From NCBI RefSeq assembly GCF_001499965.1, contig NZ_LQIT01000001.1, forward strand, positions 186,001-250,000: 64,000 nucleotides of DNA, in the 5' to 3' direction. Below, one piece after another: positions 61,997-64,000 of this stretch. The position numbers were made by a program, and so were the translations under genes. This DNA is from Mycobacterium sp. GA-2829 (GTDB lineage Bacteria > Actinomycetota > Actinomycetes > Mycobacteriales > Mycobacteriaceae). Within the stretch, counting starts at the first letter, position 1; each line of letters opens with the position of its first letter. Under the pieces are notes generated by a model. It searched no databases. It was not told where the DNA came from and worked only from the letters and a program-made list of their open reading frames with translations.

Positions 61997-63487
61997 ATGC
62001 GAGTGGAACGCCTGCACACGTTCGAATCCACGCTGCCCGCCGACGACGATCATCCGTACCGCACCGGCCCGTGGCGTCCGCAGGTCACCGAATGGCGCGC
62101 CGACGACCTCGACGTGGTGGCCGGTGAGGTGCCCGCCGACCTCGACGGGATGTACCTGCGCAACACCGAGAACCCACTGCACCCTGCGGCGACCTCGTAC
62201 CACCCGTTCGACGGCGACGGCATGATCCACATCGTCGAGTTCGGCGGCGGGAGAGCCTCTTACCGCAACCGGTTCGTCCGCACCGACGGTTTCCTCGCCG
62301 AGAACGAGGCGCGCGGTCCGCTGTGGGCCGGGTTCATCGAGATGCCGTCGGCGGCCAAACGCACCGACGGGTGGGGTGCGCGCACCCGGATGAAGGACGC
62401 GTCGAGCACCGACGTCGTCGTACACCGCGGCACCGCGCTGACGAGCTTCTACATGTGCGGCGACCTCTACCAGGTCGACCCGTACACCGCCGAGACCCTC
62501 GGCAAGGAGACCTGGCACGGCGAGTTCCCGGCCTGGGGCGTGTCCGCACACCCCAAGGTCGACCCGGTCACCGGGGAACTGCTGTTCTTCAGCTACAGCA
62601 AGGAGGCGCCGTACCTGCGTTACGGCGTCGTCGACAAGGACGCCAACCTCGTGCACCAGACCGACGTGCCGCTGCCGGGTCCGCGGATGCCGCACGACAT
62701 GGCGTTCACCGAGAACTATGTGATCCTCAACGACTTCCCACTGTTCTGGGAGCCGTCGCTGCTCAAACAGGACATCCACGCCCCGGTCTTCCACCGCGAC
62801 ATGCCGTCCCGGTTCGCCGTACTGCCGCGCCGTGGCGACCAGTCGCAGGTGCGGTGGTTCGAGACCGCCGCGACCTACGCCCTGCACTTCGTCAACGCCT
62901 TCGAGGACGGCGACGAGATCGTGCTCGACGGGTTCTTCCAGGACAACCCGTCGCCGTCGACGAAGGGCGCGAAATCGTTGGAGGAGGCGGCCTTCCGCTA
63001 CCTCGCCCTCGACGGCTTCGAATCGCACCTGCACCGCTGGCGGTTCAACCTCGTTACCGGGGCGGCCACCGAGGAGCGGTTGTCGGAGCGCCTCACCGAA
63101 TTCGGCATGATGAACGGCGACTTCGCCACCCGGCAGTACCGCTACGTCTACGCCGCCACCGGCAAACCCGGCTGGTTCCTGTTCGACGGTCTGGTCAAAC
63201 ACGATCTGCGCGACGGGGGTGAGGAGCGGATCTCGTTCGGGGACGGCGTCTTCGGCAGCGAGACCGCGATGGCGCCGCGCATCGACGGCGGCGCCGAGGA
63301 CGACGGCTACCTGGTCACCCTGACCACCGACATGAACGACGACGCCTCCTACTGCCTGGTGTTCGACGCCGCGGACATCACCGCCGGTCCCGTGTGCAAA
63401 CTGCGCCTACCCGAACGGATCTGCAGCGGTACGCACTCCACCTGGGTGTCCGGCCCGGAGCTGCGGCGGTGGCACGCCCCGCGGTGA
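61997..63487 (+). CDS. Carotenoid cleavage / lignostilbene dioxygenase family protein
   Basis: A 496-residue non-haem iron oxygenase of the RPE65/CCO family, a seven-bladed propeller that splits a double bond in apocarotenoids or stilbenes. The four iron-ligand histidines are visible in SAHPKVD, MPHDMAFT, LHFVNAFE and SGTHSTW, and YHPFDGDGMIH marks the N-terminal blade. By length and style it is close to Mtb Rv0654. Substrate is open. Its stop overlaps the GTG of the HxlR gene, so both are one transcript from the palindromic promoter. Confidence 0.9.
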   Translation: MRVERLHTFESTLPADDDHPYRTGPWRPQVTEWRADDLDVVAGEVPADLDGMYLRNTENPLHPAATSYHPFDGDGMIHIVEFGGGRASYRNRFVRTDGFLAENEARGPLWAGFIEMPSAAKRTDGWGARTRMKDASSTDVVVHRGTALTSFYMCGDLYQVDPYTAETLGKETWHGEFPAWGVSAHPKVDPVTGELLFFSYSKEAPYLRYGVVDKDANLVHQTDVPLPGPRMPHDMAFTENYVILNDFPLFWEPSLLKQDIHAPVFHRDMPSRFAVLPRRGDQSQVRWFETAATYALHFVNAFEDGDEIVLDGFFQDNPSPSTKGAKSLEEAAFRYLALDGFESHLHRWRFNLVTGAATEERLSERLTEFGMMNGDFATRQYRYVYAATGKPGWFLFDGLVKHDLRDGGEERISFGDGVFGSETAMAPRIDGGAEDDGYLVTLTTDMNDDASYCLVFDAADITAGPVCKLRLPERICSGTHSTWVSGPELRRWHAPR

Positions 63488-64000
63488 CCGACGACGGTGA
63501 GGTCAACGCGATAGGGCGCATGCTCGGACTGCTCGGCGACGAGTGGACCCTGCTGATCGTGCGCGAATCCCTCATGGGCGCATGGCGATTCACCGATTTC
63601 GCGGCGATGAATGTGTCGCGGCCGATCTCGAACGCGGTGCTCACCAACCGGTTGCGGGTGCTGGTGGGGGACGGCATGCTCGACCGGCAGGTGTACCAGG
63701 AGCAGCCGCTGCGCGCCGGCTACGTGCCCACCGAACGGTGCCGTGCGCTGTGGCCGCTGCTGGTGTCGATCTGGCACTGGGAGCGGACCTGGGTGCCCGA
63801 CCACGCCGAGCCCCTGCCCGCCATGCGCCATCGCGGATGCGGGCGGGAATTCTCCCCGGCGCTGCGCTGCGCCCACTGCCGCCGCCAGGTGGCGGCGACC
63901 GATCTCGACGCGCGGTGGGGCCCCAGCGGCGGCTGGGCGCGGTCCGTGCCGCGCGGCACCACCCGCAGACGCGCCAGGGACGCCACCGCGCAGGCCGGGC
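63484..64000 (+). CDS. HxlR-family winged-helix regulator (partial, runs off the window)
   Basis: GTG 63484 overlaps the carotenoid oxygenase stop (GTGA), and the frame stays open for 172 codons to the window end. RMLGLLGDEWTLLIVRESLMGAWRFTDF is the classic HxlR start, followed by the recognition helix ISNAVLTNRLRVLV and the wing. After the core, CGREFSPALRCAHC gives three cysteines that could bind zinc or act as a redox switch, an extension seen in some longer HxlR proteins. It is a natural candidate to regulate its own operon through the upstream palindrome. The 3' end is missing. Confidence 0.85.
   Translation, partial: MTDDGEVNAIGRMLGLLGDEWTLLIVRESLMGAWRFTDFAAMNVSRPISNAVLTNRLRVLVGDGMLDRQVYQEQPLRAGYVPTERCRALWPLLVSIWHWERTWVPDHAEPLPAMRHRGCGREFSPALRCAHCRRQVAATDLDARWGPSGGWARSVPRGTTRRRARDATAQAG

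Overview
The window is chromosomal DNA of a high-GC actinobacterium, almost certainly a rapidly growing Mycobacterium (Mycolicibacterium). Evidence: a Pup-proteasome operon with Mpa ending in QYL and Pup ending in GGQ, an MTB12-type secreted antigen, an MmpL transporter, a Pap acyltransferase, a FAAL-type FadD, a mycocerosic-acid-type PKS, a translational T-box in front of ileS, and frequent GTG starts in 4-bp GTGA stop/start overlaps. Orthology to M. tuberculosis (Mtb) Rv numbers is from memory, not from a search.

Layout. (1) 1-19357 follows Mtb Rv2124c-Rv2109c: metH (3' part), hisE-hisG, a DUF4126 membrane protein, RecB-like nuclease, trmI, DUF503, lppK-like lipoprotein, mpa, dop, pup, prcB, prcA. 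Inserted between the DUF4126 gene and the nuclease is an accessory block: flavin disulfide oxidoreductase, flavodoxin-like protein, SRPBCC, ArsR, VOC, TetR, DinB and thioesterase. (2) 19367-29548 follows Rv1486c-Rv1497: hypothetical, NfeD, SPFH, DoxX, DedA/VTT, mutA, mutB, meaB, lipL. The junction prcA/Rv1486c-like is therefore a rearrangement breakpoint relative to Mtb. (3) 29549-30336 is a 788-bp AT-rich non-coding stretch. (4) 30337-56574 is a lipooligosaccharide (LOS)-type glycolipid locus at the same position as the Mtb LOS region, between lipL and ileS: MAS-like PKS, PapA-like acyltransferase, two tandem WS/DGAT-like acyltransferases, GT1 glycosyltransferase, MmpL, nitroreductase-like protein, polysaccharide pyruvyl transferase, UDP-glucose dehydrogenase, two GT2 glycosyltransferases, a three-gene DrrABC-like ABC exporter, FAAL, a polytopic membrane protein and a small HTH regulator. 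(5) 56710-60726 holds a frameshifted condensation-domain-like gene and the T-box-controlled ileS. (6) 60727-64000 holds a frameshifted thiolase, a carotenoid oxygenase divergent from it, and an HxlR-type regulator that runs off the window.

How the genes fit together. In the LOS-type locus the FAAL would activate a fatty acid as acyl-AMP and load it on the PKS. The PKS would extend it with methylmalonyl-CoA (AT motif VASH) into methyl-branched acids, and the Pap and WS/DGAT-like proteins would esterify them to a sugar core built by the glycosyltransferases. The pyruvyl transferase and UDP-glucose dehydrogenase point to an acidic glycan carrying ketal-pyruvate and/or uronic acid. MmpL and the ABC exporter give two candidate export routes. 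The mutAB-meaB block just upstream makes or consumes methylmalonyl-CoA, the probable extender unit, though its position may be only ancestral.

Regulatory sites visible in the DNA include an ArsR-type palindrome inside a promoter spacer, tandem TetR-type palindromes, a 21-bp palindrome that supplies the -35 box to two divergent promoters, a GC-rich hairpin after mpa, a U-tract terminator after lipL, and several -10 boxes placed 6-7 nt before start codons (probable leaderless mRNAs). I saw no tRNA, rRNA, CRISPR array or insertion sequence.
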